This document shows, in pieces, positions 49,293 through 57,705 of a stretch of DNA of 64,000 nt. The position numbers were made by a program, and so were the translations under genes. The notes under the pieces were generated by a model that saw only the letters and a list, made by a program, of their open reading frames with translations, was not told the DNA's origin and did not search any database. Source of the stretch: an uncultured Treponema sp. (GTDB taxonomy: Bacteria > Spirochaetota > Spirochaetia > Treponematales > Treponemataceae); assembly GCF_934725225.1 (NCBI RefSeq), contig NZ_CAKVAM010000001.1, positions 496,001-560,000 of the forward strand. Reading direction: 5' to 3'. Position 1 is the stretch's first letter. Each line of letters opens with the position of its first letter.

Positions 49293-50693
49293 ATGACAAA
49301 TGAAGAAGTTTTTTTAGGTAGAAAAGAACAGTCTAAATTAATTGAAAAGTTTCTAAGTTCAAATATAAATAATGCCGCATTGGTTTACGGTCGCCGTCGT
49401 GTTGGTAAAACTGAATTAATCAAACATTGCTTAAAAAAAACAGAAACACCTTCAATTTATTATGAATGCAAGGAAACTTCAGAATTAAATAATATTGAAT
49501 CAATCTCCGAAATCATTGCGGAGACATTTGGGTTGCCTCCATTGGCTTTTGATTCATTTGAATCAGCATTGGCTTTTCTTTATAAACGGGCAACTGAAAA
49601 AAATCTAACTGTTGTAATTGATGAGTATCCGTATATTAGAAAAGTTGTAAAAGGTCTTGATAGTATAATTCAGTCTCTCATTGATAATAACAGGTCGAAA
49701 TCAAAATTAAAGATTATCATTTGCGGCTCTTATGTTGAAACTATGAAATCCTTGCTTTCTGAAGAAAATCCTCTTTACGGACGTTTTGATTTGGTTATGA
49801 ATCTTAAGGCAATGGATTATTATGACTCAGCATTATTTTATAAAAATTTTAAGGATGAAGACAAAATCCGTCTATATTCTGTCTTTGGCGGAATTCCTTA
49901 TTACAACAGGTTCATTGATTCCTCAAAATCAGTTAAGCAAAATATAATTGATTTAATAGCTAGCCCTGATGGACGTTTTGCAAATGAAGTTCAGATGTAT
50001 TTGAAATCAGAAATATCTAAGATGGCAAATGCTTATGAAGTGTTTGAGGCTTTGGCAAAAGGCTATGTAAGATTTAGTGATATTCTTTCCCAGTCAAAAG
50101 TAACAAGTTCTCCAACTTTAGCAGATGTGCTTGATAAATTAATAAAGATGGATGTTGTAGTAAAAGAATCGCCAATCAATGATGAAAACAACAAGAAAAA
50201 AGCCGGCTATTATGTATCAGACCAGTTAACTTTATTTTATTTCAAATATATTTTTAGAAATCTTTCTCGCATTGCAGTGATGGAGCCAGATTCGTTTTTT
50301 GATAAATTTATATCAAAGGATTTTGAAGAACATTATGTGCCTAAAGCTTTTGAACAGATTTGCAAGCAATTTTTAATCAGAAAAAACCGTTCAGGAGAAT
50401 TAGTTGATTCTTTTGAAAAAATTGGCAAGTACTACTATGATGATTCTGAAAATCACAAAAATGGAGAATTTGATGTAGTTACAGAAAATGATAACTCTTA
50501 TATTTTTTACGAAGCCAAGTTTAGAGAAGGCAAATTAGACAAGAGCCTTATTTTGAATGAAATTCAGCAGGTAAATAATACAGGATTAGTATGCAGCAAG
50601 TATGGATTCTTTTTAAAATCAGGTTATAAAAAGATGGATGAAGATTTCAAAAGCAAATTAATTCTTTATACAATGAATGATTTGTTTGTATGA
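49293..50693 (+). CDS. AAA ATPase of the archaeal-ATPase/DUF234 type
   Basis: The N-terminal ATPase has Walker A in VYGRRRVGKTELI (residues 32-44) and Walker B VVIDEYPYIR; IICGSYVETM is sensor-like. A winged-helix region follows (FSDILSQSKVTSSPTLADVLDKL). The C-terminal DUF234 part contains EFDVVTENDNSYIFYEAKFREG, a D-x(n)-E-x-K pattern like PD-(D/E)xK nucleases. Such proteins are common next to mobile elements and defence genes, but their role is poorly known. AAGGTG precedes the ATG. It is the last gene inside the direct repeats of the island. Confidence 0.85.
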   Translation: MTNEEVFLGRKEQSKLIEKFLSSNINNAALVYGRRRVGKTELIKHCLKKTETPSIYYECKETSELNNIESISEIIAETFGLPPLAFDSFESALAFLYKRATEKNLTVVIDEYPYIRKVVKGLDSIIQSLIDNNRSKSKLKIIICGSYVETMKSLLSEENPLYGRFDLVMNLKAMDYYDSALFYKNFKDEDKIRLYSVFGGIPYYNRFIDSSKSVKQNIIDLIASPDGRFANEVQMYLKSEISKMANAYEVFEALAKGYVRFSDILSQSKVTSSPTLADVLDKLIKMDVVVKESPINDENNKKKAGYYVSDQLTLFYFKYIFRNLSRIAVMEPDSFFDKFISKDFEEHYVPKAFEQICKQFLIRKNRSGELVDSFEKIGKYYYDDSENHKNGEFDVVTENDNSYIFYEAKFREGKLDKSLILNEIQQVNNTGLVCSKYGFFLKSGYKKMDEDFKSKLILYTMNDLFV

Positions 50694-50710
50694 AAGAGAT
50701 AGATTGTTAT

Positions 50711-50737
50711 ATAGAATGAAAATTCAATCAAAGGGGA
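50711..50737. repeat. Right direct repeat of the defence island
   Basis: This is the second copy of the repeat at 40544-40569, with one extra A before GGGGA. It lies 18 bases after the ATPase stop codon. Confidence 0.7.
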
Positions 50738-50827
50738 TTTTTATTGGGGAAAGAGAGGGGGGGGTAGCTTTTCTGTAAAAAATTCTTTTTCTTCTAAAAA
50801 AACTGCTCATGGCATTGTGGAGCAACT

Positions 50828-50915
50828 TATTTACCCTAGGTAAACAATATATTTACCTGTGGTAAATAGACTATTTTCTCAAGGTAAATAAGCTATTTGC
50901 TTTAGGAGAACATCT
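50828..50915. repeat. Second 22-bp tandem array (four units)
   Basis: Four consecutive 22-base units each begin with TATTT or TATTTT (50828, 50850, 50872, 50894). The middle parts are GGTAAA(T/C)A or similar, and unit 2 holds a palindrome TTTACC-TGT-GGTAAA. It shares the 22-base period, though not the sequence, of the array at 19479-19654. It lies between convergent genes just outside the island's right repeat. Confidence 0.6.
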
Positions 50916-50975
50916 TATATGCGCATGGAAAATGAAGCAATTTCAATCCTAAACAAACATAATCCCCGTTTCCCT

Positions 50976-51959
50976 TTACACAATCGAAATGTCGAAAAGT
51001 GAGGAATTTGGCGGCTCTTCATTGTTTATAAGCTGAAGGAGAATTCTTGCGTTTTGCGCGCCCATTTGTTTTATCGGCTGTCTTGCGGAAACTACAGGCT
51101 TTATGATGTAGTGAATCGGCTTGTAGTCATCGAAAACTGCGAATCCGATTTTATCCAAGTCAAAGCCGAATTTGCGCATTGTGTCGAATATGAAGAAGAG
51201 AAAATCTCCGCCGGCAGTTATAAAAACTGAATCAATCTGCGGCTTCTGCTTTAGAAATGCGCTGATATTTTTTACGGTTTCTTCTTCTGTGTACGGACTG
51301 TGAACGACTGGCGGATTTTTTATTCCCTGTTCCTTGAGCGCGCTCTTGAATCCTTCGACACGTTCCTTGTTGTAAAGAAATTCTTTTGGTCCAGAAATGC
51401 AGGCTATGTTTTTTCCTCCGTTTTCAATCAGCCTTGAAGTTAAAAGATACGCGCCTTCCTTGTTCCGAACGTCAACGCAATAGTGGTTGCAAAGTGGAGT
51501 CCGTCCCTGAATGACAAACGGAATTCCAGAAGTGTTCAAAAGCTTGATTAAATCCGCATGGACATATTCAGCCGGAACTACAAGTCCGTCTATGGATTTT
51601 TTGAATATTGCGTTTTCAAGCGACTTTAGAGGATCGTCCTTGTCCTGTGTGATTACAAGAAGATTGTAGCCGTTTTTTTCAGCCTCGCACGAAACTGCGG
51701 AAATTATTTCTATCCAGTAGGAAGTTGAAAGCGTGTATTCGTAATCCGCGGAAATCAGAATTCCGATTGTCTCCGACTTGTTGTGGGAAAGCGCCCTTGC
51801 CGCCGCGTTTGGAATATAGTTATACTCCGAGGCAAGCTTCATTATTTCAATTCGTTTTTCTTCGCTTACGCCTTTTTGTCCATTGAGGGCTTTTGACACT
51901 GTGCTTTTTGCAACGCCTGTAAGCTCGGCGATTTCTTTTATCGTATACTTCATGTTCAT
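50976..51959 (-). CDS. LacI-family repressor of the mannan locus
   Basis: The N-terminal helix-turn-helix (YTIKEIAELTGVAKSTVSKALNG) and hinge (NAAARALSHNKSETIGILI) are typical, followed by a periplasmic-binding-type sensor domain (327 residues in all). A palindrome GGAAACTGTTTTCC lies 40 bases upstream of its start. Near-identical sites (GAAACCGTTTTC) precede the porin-like gene and the importer operon. It therefore probably represses these genes until a mannan-derived sugar binds. The start may be ATG 51959 or 51953. Confidence 0.9.
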   Translation of the reverse strand: MNMKYTIKEIAELTGVAKSTVSKALNGQKGVSEEKRIEIMKLASEYNYIPNAAARALSHNKSETIGILISADYEYTLSTSYWIEIISAVSCEAEKNGYNLLVITQDKDDPLKSLENAIFKKSIDGLVVPAEYVHADLIKLLNTSGIPFVIQGRTPLCNHYCVDVRNKEGAYLLTSRLIENGGKNIACISGPKEFLYNKERVEGFKSALKEQGIKNPPVVHSPYTEEETVKNISAFLKQKPQIDSVFITAGGDFLFFIFDTMRKFGFDLDKIGFAVFDDYKPIHYIIKPVVSARQPIKQMGAQNARILLQLINNEEPPNSSLFDISIV

Positions 51960-51998
51960 TTTTTTGTAATAGTTGTTTTTTAGTTAAGGAAAATTTAG

Positions 51999-52012
51999 GG
52001 AAACTGTTTTCC
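51999..52012. promoter_or_regulatory. LacI-type operator upstream of the regulator gene
   Basis: GGAAACTGTTTTCC is a near-perfect palindrome resembling the two sites at 54848 and 55115, implying autoregulation. Confidence 0.6.
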
Positions 52013-52143
52013 TTTTGTTTCTATAAATATAAAGTAAACTTCGCTTTTGGGCAAGGAAAAAATTTGTTACAAGATTATCCAGTCAGGTTGGATAATGGTG
52101 CTAAAATTTGACACTTAGTTTTATTAATGACATTGTGAAAGTT

Positions 52144-52172
52144 TTGAAAAATTGTTATGTTGTAATTATAAA
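52144..52172 (+). promoter_or_regulatory. Promoter of the GNAT toxin-antitoxin-like pair
   Basis: TTGAAA (52144-52149) and TATAAA (52167-52172) are 17 bases apart; transcription would begin about 25 bases before the ribosome binding site AAGGAGG of the first gene. Confidence 0.55.
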
Positions 52173-52206
52173 ATATAGAAGATTGTAAAAAAAAAGGAGG
52201 CATTGT

Positions 52207-52404
52207 ATGGCTACATCAAGTTTGTATAAGACGTTTTCATTGCGTACACGGGAAGAAACAAACGCTTTTATGAATATGTTTGAAGAGTCGCTGCGCAATC
52301 CGCCTAAAACTGAAAAATCAGGTGTAAAAATGTCTACAGATGAAGACATTGAAAAAATGATAAAAATACTCCAGAGGCAAGATGGAAATAACACTTCTAG
52401 CTGA
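52207..52404 (+). CDS. Small antitoxin-like protein
   Basis: 65 residues, with a possible ribbon-helix type N-terminus (YKTFSLRTREETNAFMNMFEESL) and a helical, charged C-terminus. I do not recognise its family. Its strong ribosome binding site, overlap of 23 bases with the following GNAT gene and small size fit the antitoxin of a type II GNAT toxin system. Repression of the operon through its N-terminal part would be expected but is not shown. Confidence 0.55.
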   Translation: MATSSLYKTFSLRTREETNAFMNMFEESLRNPPKTEKSGVKMSTDEDIEKMIKILQRQDGNNTSS

Positions 52405-52954
52405 TATGCTTAAAAATGAAAATGGAGAAATTCAATTTAATAGGCTTTCAGATATTTTTTCTTGCAGAAATAAAGATGTTGAAAGCTTTTTGAAGAATAA
52501 AGCTGTTCAGTCTTCAAAATTGTATACATCGGCAACTTATCTTGTTTCAGAAATCACAGATAAAATAGATTTGTTGGGTTATTTTACGCTTGCTACAAAA
52601 ATGCTTACTTTAAAGCCTGAAAACTTGTCAGCGTCGCAATCAAAAGTTATTAAAAGGTTTGTGAGCCGTGATGCAGATACAGATACTTTCAGACTGCCGG
52701 CGATTTTGATAGCGCAGTTTGGCAGAAACTTTTCAGATAGCTTTAAATCAATAAAAGGTTTTGATTTAATGAGAATTGCTTTAGAGAGAATTGAAAGGGC
52801 TGTATCATTAACCAGCGGAAAAGTTATATTTTTAGAATGCGAGCCAAAACAAAAATTGATTGTTTTTTATGAGCAATGCGGATTCAGGCTTCTTAATAAT
52901 ATTGTGTATTCAAAAGATAAAAAGGAACTTGTTCAGATGTTCCGTATAATTTAA
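52382..52954 (+). CDS. GNAT-type acetyltransferase, possible toxin
   Basis: A 190-residue protein whose C-terminal half resembles GNAT toxins of the TacT/AtaT neighbourhood: LPAILIAQFGRN, FDLMRIALERIERAVSLTSGKVIFLECEPKQKLIVFYEQCGFRLL, the last matching the usual 'D-x-A-x-x-FYxKxGF' end. GNAT toxins acetylate charged tRNA. The acetyl-CoA loop (R/QxxGxG) is altered. AGAGG precedes the start codon inside the first gene. A REP-like repeat follows the stop. Confidence 0.65.
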   Translation: MEITLLADMLKNENGEIQFNRLSDIFSCRNKDVESFLKNKAVQSSKLYTSATYLVSEITDKIDLLGYFTLATKMLTLKPENLSASQSKVIKRFVSRDADTDTFRLPAILIAQFGRNFSDSFKSIKGFDLMRIALERIERAVSLTSGKVIFLECEPKQKLIVFYEQCGFRLLNNIVYSKDKKELVQMFRII

Positions 52955-53016
52955 ATTTCTAAAATTTTCATTCATGGCAAGATTATCCAGTCAAGCTGAA
53001 TAATGACAAATTCAAT

Positions 53017-53049
53017 AAAAAAATGCTTCCCTGGAAACTCCAAGGAAGC
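53017..53049 (-). terminator. Rho-independent terminator of the porin-like gene
   Basis: On the minus strand GCTTCCTTGG and CCAGGGAAGC form a stem around AGTTT, followed by ATTTTTTT. It lies about 50 bases after the stop codon at 53101. Confidence 0.85.
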
Positions 53050-53100
53050 AAGTGTATGTTAAGTTTTATTAAAATAGGAGGCTAAAATAAAACTTAAATT

Positions 53101-54817
53101 CTAAAGTCTAAAGCTGAATGTTCCTGTGATGCAGCCTTTGTCTGTTTCGTTGTCAGTGCTGTTTGTGTAAAGCTGATCCTGACGTTCATAGCGGAAGTCA
53201 ACATTGAACTTTTCAGAAGGATAGATGACAAGACCGAGCCTTGAGTCAACTGTGTACTGTCCAGTTCTCTGGAGATTTGCACCGCATCTCTGAATGCAGC
53301 GTCCAAGAGCATAAGGCTTGATTCCAACAGAAAGTCCGCTCTTTGTTACAGTTTTAATCATGTATTCAAGCTGGGCTGCTGCAAAGAATCTTGAGTCTCC
53401 GCCGTCCTGCTCCGCAAAGTTTACCCATTCAAACTCAACGAATCCGCCGAGATTTGGAATAAGTGCGTTTTCATCAGGAGTTTCAAATGCTGAAACTACA
53501 AGGCTTGCAATTCCGTTGTTGTCTGTGTTTACACCAACAGAAGCTCCGATTGGGAACTGTCTGCCCCAGAAGTCAAGAGAGTCGTGTCCGGCTTTTGCGT
53601 CTGCTCCGCGTGGATACCATGCCAAGCCTCCGCCAACTTCAAACTGGCTGTTCTGATCTTCTGTCTTGCTTACTCCGTCATCGTAGTAAGTTCTTGTTCT
53701 TCCGTCGCTGTAGTTGTAGTCAATTCCAGCATAAGGAGCGATTACGCCTTTAGAAGTTTCAATGTTGTAAGTGATGTCTGCGCCGAATGCACGGATGTCT
53801 TTTGCTGTGCTAAGCTCTGTAAAGTTGATGTTTTCATTTTTTCTGTCTTGACCTTTGCGTCTGGACTCGTAGGCTTTCTTGTAGTTGAAAGTTGTAAGTC
53901 CGCTGAAGTTAAGTTCAAGCTGCTCTGTTGGCTTAAACATAACGTCAAGCTGAACTGCTCCTGCGTTTCCTTCATTTAGCTTTTGATAAGTTTTTCCTCT
54001 CTTGATGTTTGCGCTAGAACCATAAGGATCTCCATATCCGCCATCGCCATCAATATTGTCTTTAGAGCTTATCCAAGAACCAGCTGCTCCTGTAGAAAGC
54101 TGAACTTTAAGATTGTCGAATTCAATTCCTGTAGAAATAACGCCTGTAAGTCCAAGGCTTCCAGTGTCTTTGTCAAGGAAATTTCTTGTGTCCTGAATTC
54201 CGTTGTAGTACAAAAAGCCAAGTGCGTTGTCCTTGTCTGTGTCGAATGCCTTGTCGCTGCGGAAGTCGTCAAAGATTGACTTTAAGCTTGCGTGGTTGAA
54301 TCCAACTTGGGCTCCGTCTTCGTAGTTGAAGTTGTAGAAGTCCATGAACCAGTTTTTGTATTTTACGCCGGCAACAATGCTTGAATAGTCAAAGTAGTTT
54401 GAAGCTTTGTCGTTGCTAGTTCCTGGGCGTTCTTCCCATCCTGTTGACTGTTTCTTTGAATCTACAGTTCCTGATTGTGCATCGTCTCCTCCGTTGTAGC
54501 TGTCAAGGTAAGTTTTCTTTTCGTCATAGAATTTAAAAACGTATCTCAAGTCTTCAACTCTAAAGTAAACAGAAAATCCGTCGTGTTCTGAACTGTAGCC
54601 GCGGTTTGCTCCAGGAAACAAGTCCCACCAGATTTGCGCCTGGTCAACTGTTGATTCCATTCCGTAGATTTTTTCTTCAAGGTTGTAGCCAACTGTGTTG
54701 TGCATCTTAAGGTCGAACCAGGCGTTCTGCTTAACAGGAGCGTCATCTGCAAAAGCCGCCCCCCCCCAGTGAAAGAATTAAAGCTGATAAAGCCGCAGGC
54801 ATTTTTTTAATCTTCAT
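53101..54817 (-). CDS. Outer-membrane beta-barrel protein, out of frame at a G9 tract
   Basis: From the ATG at 54817 (GAGG five bases upstream) translation gives a signal peptide start MKIKKMPAALSALILSLGG, then meets nine G (54759-54767) and stops at TGA. With eight G the frame continues as AAFADDAPVKQNAWFDLK and runs to 53101: about 571 residues. The mature part has alternating aromatic strands, Asp/Gly/Tyr-rich turns and a C-terminal TGTFSFRL, typical of outer-membrane barrels. It has a promoter and LacI-type operator shared in type with the mannan genes, so it may admit mannooligosaccharides. As with the lipoprotein at 6952, phase variation is the attractive reading; a sequencing error is possible. 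Confidence 0.78.
54759..54767 (-). repeat. G9 homopolymer tract in the signal-peptide region of the porin-like gene
   Basis: Nine G on the minus strand (nine C on the plus strand) disrupt the frame; eight would restore it. The tract lies at codons 17-20, a common place for phase-variation tracts. Confidence 0.85.
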
Positions 54818-54847
54818 AAAAACCTCATAAAATTTTCGTTGTTTTAA

Positions 54848-54903
54848 GAAACCGTTTTCTCTTTTGTATGTTTATGATAAGCATGGAATTCTTTGGCTGT
54901 CAA
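54848..54903 (-). promoter_or_regulatory. Promoter and LacI-type operator of the porin-like gene
   Basis: On the minus strand TTGACA (54903-54898) and TATCAT (54879-54874) are 18 bases apart. The operator palindrome GAAACCGTTTTC lies just downstream at 54848-54859, where a bound repressor would block transcription. Confidence 0.7.
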
Positions 54904-55074
54904 GTTTTTTTCTGCAAAGTAAAAATATTTTTTTGTTGAATTTTGCACTTTTTTCTATTATTTGCTGTAAAAATATGAATTTTTTCGTCAAAAATTTTTA
55001 AAAAACTGCAAGAAGCTGCATTTTTTCAAGAAAAATCCGGCTAAAAATATATTAAAAAATGATAAAAAAAAAGA

Positions 55075-55126
55075 TTGACAACTGGGTTTTCGGTGCTATA
55101 ATAAAATAAATAAAGAAACCGTTTTC
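55075..55126 (+). promoter_or_regulatory. Promoter and LacI-type operator of the mannan operon
   Basis: TTGACA (55075-55080) and TATAAT (55097-55102) are separated by 16 bases and are both perfect consensus boxes. The operator GAAACCGTTTTC at 55115-55126 overlaps the first transcribed bases. A 118-base leader with no obvious structure follows before the binding-protein gene. Confidence 0.8.
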
Positions 55127-55243
55127 TCTATTTTCAAGAATTAACAAACAAATGGATTAGCTTGATTTTAGTTCTTTTATGTGAAATCCGTTTAAAAACT
55201 GCGGCTGCTTCTGGATATTGGAAGCTGGCATTTTGGAGGAAAA

Positions 55244-56539
55244 ATGAAAAGAAGTGTAGTTTTGTGTACGGCGGCGGCTTTGGCGCTTATGGCTTCGGGC
55301 TGCTCAAAAAACAATGGCGGTGAAAATTCCATTCACGGAAAAATCGGTGGAAACATTATCGTTCTTACAAACAGAACAGACATTGTAGACACCAAACTTC
55401 AGGAATACAAGGAAGCGTTTGAACAAAAATATCCGGGAACTTCTGTAGAGTTTGAGGCGATTACAGATTACGAAGGAACTGTAAGAACCCGCATGGGAAC
55501 TCAGGAATACGGCGATGTTCTTTGCCGCCCGAATATTCAGTCAATTGACTTTGAAAAATATTTTGAGCCGCTCGGTTCACTTGAAGATTTTGACAAAGTG
55601 ATGAACTTTACAAGAACTTCAATTGCAATTTCCTACAAGGATGTTGTGTACACATATCCGATGGTTGCAACAGTAAGCGCGGGAATTGTTTACAACAAGG
55701 CTGTTTTTGAAAAGGCTGGTGTCGGCGTTCCAAGAAACACAGAGGAATTCTACGAGGCAATGCAGAAAATCAAAGACAAGACAAATGCAGTTCCAGTATT
55801 TATGAACTATCCTTCTGGCTGGACTTTGAATCAGTGGGAAGGCGGACTTTTGAGCGCGTCTGGAGATCCGGAATACAAGAGAAAGATTATCCACGAGGAT
55901 TCTCCTTTTGTTCCTGGCGACGGACATTATGAGCTTTACAAGATGATGTACGAAGTTGTAAAGCGCGGCTTGTGCGAAAAAGATTTGCTTGCTTCTGAAT
56001 GGGAACAGTCAAAGCAGGATCTTGCCGACGGAAAAATCGGATGCATGGTTCTTGGCTCTTGGGCAATTCAGCAGGTAAAAGATCTTGCAGCGCGCCCGGA
56101 AACAATCGGATATATGCCGTTCCCATTTGAAATCGACGGAAAAAAATATGCGGAAGCTCAGCTTGATATGCCGCTTTGCATCAACAAGTACAGCAAGAAC
56201 AAGGCGACTGCTTATGCTTGGATAAAGTTTATGTCGGACGACACAGACTGGGTTCAGTACACGGAATCTATTCCTGTAAAGAAGGGCGAGCCTTATCCTG
56301 CAGTTTTGGATTCGTTCGGTGAAATGGGCGTTCAGTACATTGAATCTGCTCCGGCGGAACCGCAGTACGAAGGCGTTTACGACAAGATTGACAAGGAATC
56401 TGAAATCGGCTTTTGGAACGATCCTGAAAAGAAAAGAATTATCGACGCTGCTATTGGAAGCACAAAAGAAACTTTTGAAGGCATCATGGCAGACTGGAAC
56501 AAACGCTGGGCAAAAACCAGAGCAGAATATCTGAATTAA
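55244..56539 (+). CDS. Sugar ABC importer, substrate-binding lipoprotein
   Basis: A family 1 extracellular solute-binding protein (431 residues). The signal peptide ends in a lipobox (ALMASGC), so it is lipid-anchored in the periplasm. Typical parts are GGNIIVLTNRTDIVD, KYFEPLGSLEDFDKV, YKDVVYTYPMVATVSAGIVYNKAVFEKAGV, GKIGCMVLGSWAIQQVKDL and KNKATAYAWIKFM. With the two permeases downstream it would import mannooligosaccharides; the ATPase subunit is not here and is probably a shared MsmK-like protein. GGAGG precedes the ATG. It is the first gene of the LacI-controlled operon. Confidence 0.92.
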   Translation: MKRSVVLCTAAALALMASGCSKNNGGENSIHGKIGGNIIVLTNRTDIVDTKLQEYKEAFEQKYPGTSVEFEAITDYEGTVRTRMGTQEYGDVLCRPNIQSIDFEKYFEPLGSLEDFDKVMNFTRTSIAISYKDVVYTYPMVATVSAGIVYNKAVFEKAGVGVPRNTEEFYEAMQKIKDKTNAVPVFMNYPSGWTLNQWEGGLLSASGDPEYKRKIIHEDSPFVPGDGHYELYKMMYEVVKRGLCEKDLLASEWEQSKQDLADGKIGCMVLGSWAIQQVKDLAARPETIGYMPFPFEIDGKKYAEAQLDMPLCINKYSKNKATAYAWIKFMSDDTDWVQYTESIPVKKGEPYPAVLDSFGEMGVQYIESAPAEPQYEGVYDKIDKESEIGFWNDPEKKRIIDAAIGSTKETFEGIMADWNKRWAKTRAEYLN

Positions 56540-56564
56540 AAAAGTTTTAAGAATGCCATTTAAG

Positions 56565-56700
56565 GATTGCCCGGTCAAGCCGGGCAATGACAGGAAATTT
56601 CACGCCGAATAATGGCAAGAAATTTTATGCTGGGCAATAACAGAAAAAAAAGTTCATGTCTGGCAATGGCATTCAATCTAAAAAAATATTTTCATCTTTA
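56565..56700. repeat. Degenerate tandem REP-like repeats inside the operon
   Basis: The 260-base gap between binding protein and first permease holds a REP palindrome (GGATTGCCCGG ... CCGGGCAATGACA) and three decayed copies spaced about 25-29 bases (GCCGAATAATGGCA, GCTGGGCAATAACA, GTCTGGCAATGGCA). Such a hairpin in mid-operon may protect the upstream mRNA and lower expression of the permeases. Confidence 0.6.
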
Positions 56701-56799
56701 GGCGCATAAAAATTATGCTTAAGGATGAAATGTAAAAACTTTCGTGCATAAAGGCATTGGGATTTCTTTGTGGAAATTCCGGTGCAAATGGGAGCCACA

Positions 56800-57681
56800 A
56801 TGAAAAACCAAATACAACTTTCAATTAAAAAACAGCAGAAAGTCGTGATTTTCACATTTTTGCTAGTTCCGCTTGTGCTTGTAATCGTCTTTGGATTTCT
56901 TCCAATCATAAATATGTTTGGCTACAGTTTTCTAAAGTGGGACGGACTTGGACAGAAAAAATTCATTGGAATTAAAAACTACATAGAAGTTTTTTCACGC
57001 CCGGAATATTTCAAGGTTTTTGCAGTCAGCATTTACTATCTTGTGGGCTCTTTTATTCAGCTTGCCCTTGCGCTTTTGTTTGCAGTTATTTTATGCACAA
57101 AAGTAAAAGGCGTTAACTTTTTTAAGGGAGTTTTGTTTTTCCCGAATCTTATAAACAGCGTAGCAATCGGTTTTATTTTTACATATTTTTTCAAGGATAC
57201 AGGAACTCTCAATTCATTTTTGAATTTCCTTGGAGTAAAAAACACACCGCTTTGGCTTACAAATCCTAAGCTTGTAAACTACTCATTGTCGTTCACGTCT
57301 ATCTGGCGATACATGGGATTTAATATTGTAATGTTCGTGGCGGCTATAGAATCTTTGCCAAAAGTTACTTTTGAAGCGGCGGCTTTGGACGGAGCAAACG
57401 CATGGCAAAAGTTCCGCTTTATAATTCTTCCGGGAATTGCACCGGTTCTTCAGATTAACGCGATTCTTGCTGTAAAAGGCGCGGTAAGTGTATTTGAAAT
57501 TCCTTACATTATGACTGGCGGCGGAAACGGCTCTTCAACTTTTGTAATCAAGACAATGGACACAGCATTTAAATTCAACAAGATTGGACTTGCTTCTGCC
57601 ATGGCGATTGTGCTTACCGTTATGGTTCTTTTGATTTCGTTTATTCAAAATGCGGTTTTCAATACAGATGAAAAAAACTGA
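56800..57681 (+). CDS. Sugar ABC importer permease (MalF type)
   Basis: A six-helix permease (about 293 residues). The EAA loop that contacts the ATPase is clear: SLPKVTFEAAALDGANAWQKFRFIILPGIAP. Other helices include FTFLLVPLVLVIVFGFLPIINMFGYSF and LAMALLISFIQNAVF-like C-terminal segment. I chose the ATG at 56800, which has GGAG six bases upstream, over the GTG at 56770. It pairs with the next gene. Confidence 0.92.
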   Translation: MKNQIQLSIKKQQKVVIFTFLLVPLVLVIVFGFLPIINMFGYSFLKWDGLGQKKFIGIKNYIEVFSRPEYFKVFAVSIYYLVGSFIQLALALLFAVILCTKVKGVNFFKGVLFFPNLINSVAIGFIFTYFFKDTGTLNSFLNFLGVKNTPLWLTNPKLVNYSLSFTSIWRYMGFNIVMFVAAIESLPKVTFEAAALDGANAWQKFRFIILPGIAPVLQINAILAVKGAVSVFEIPYIMTGGGNGSSTFVIKTMDTAFKFNKIGLASAMAIVLTVMVLLISFIQNAVFNTDEKN

Positions 57682-57705
57682 CATAATTTTTTAGGAAGGT
57701 TGATT

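Noticed and set aside
50757..50764. A G8 tract as a further phase-variation site
   Set aside because: It lies between the 3' ends of two convergent genes, where slippage would not change a frame or promoter.
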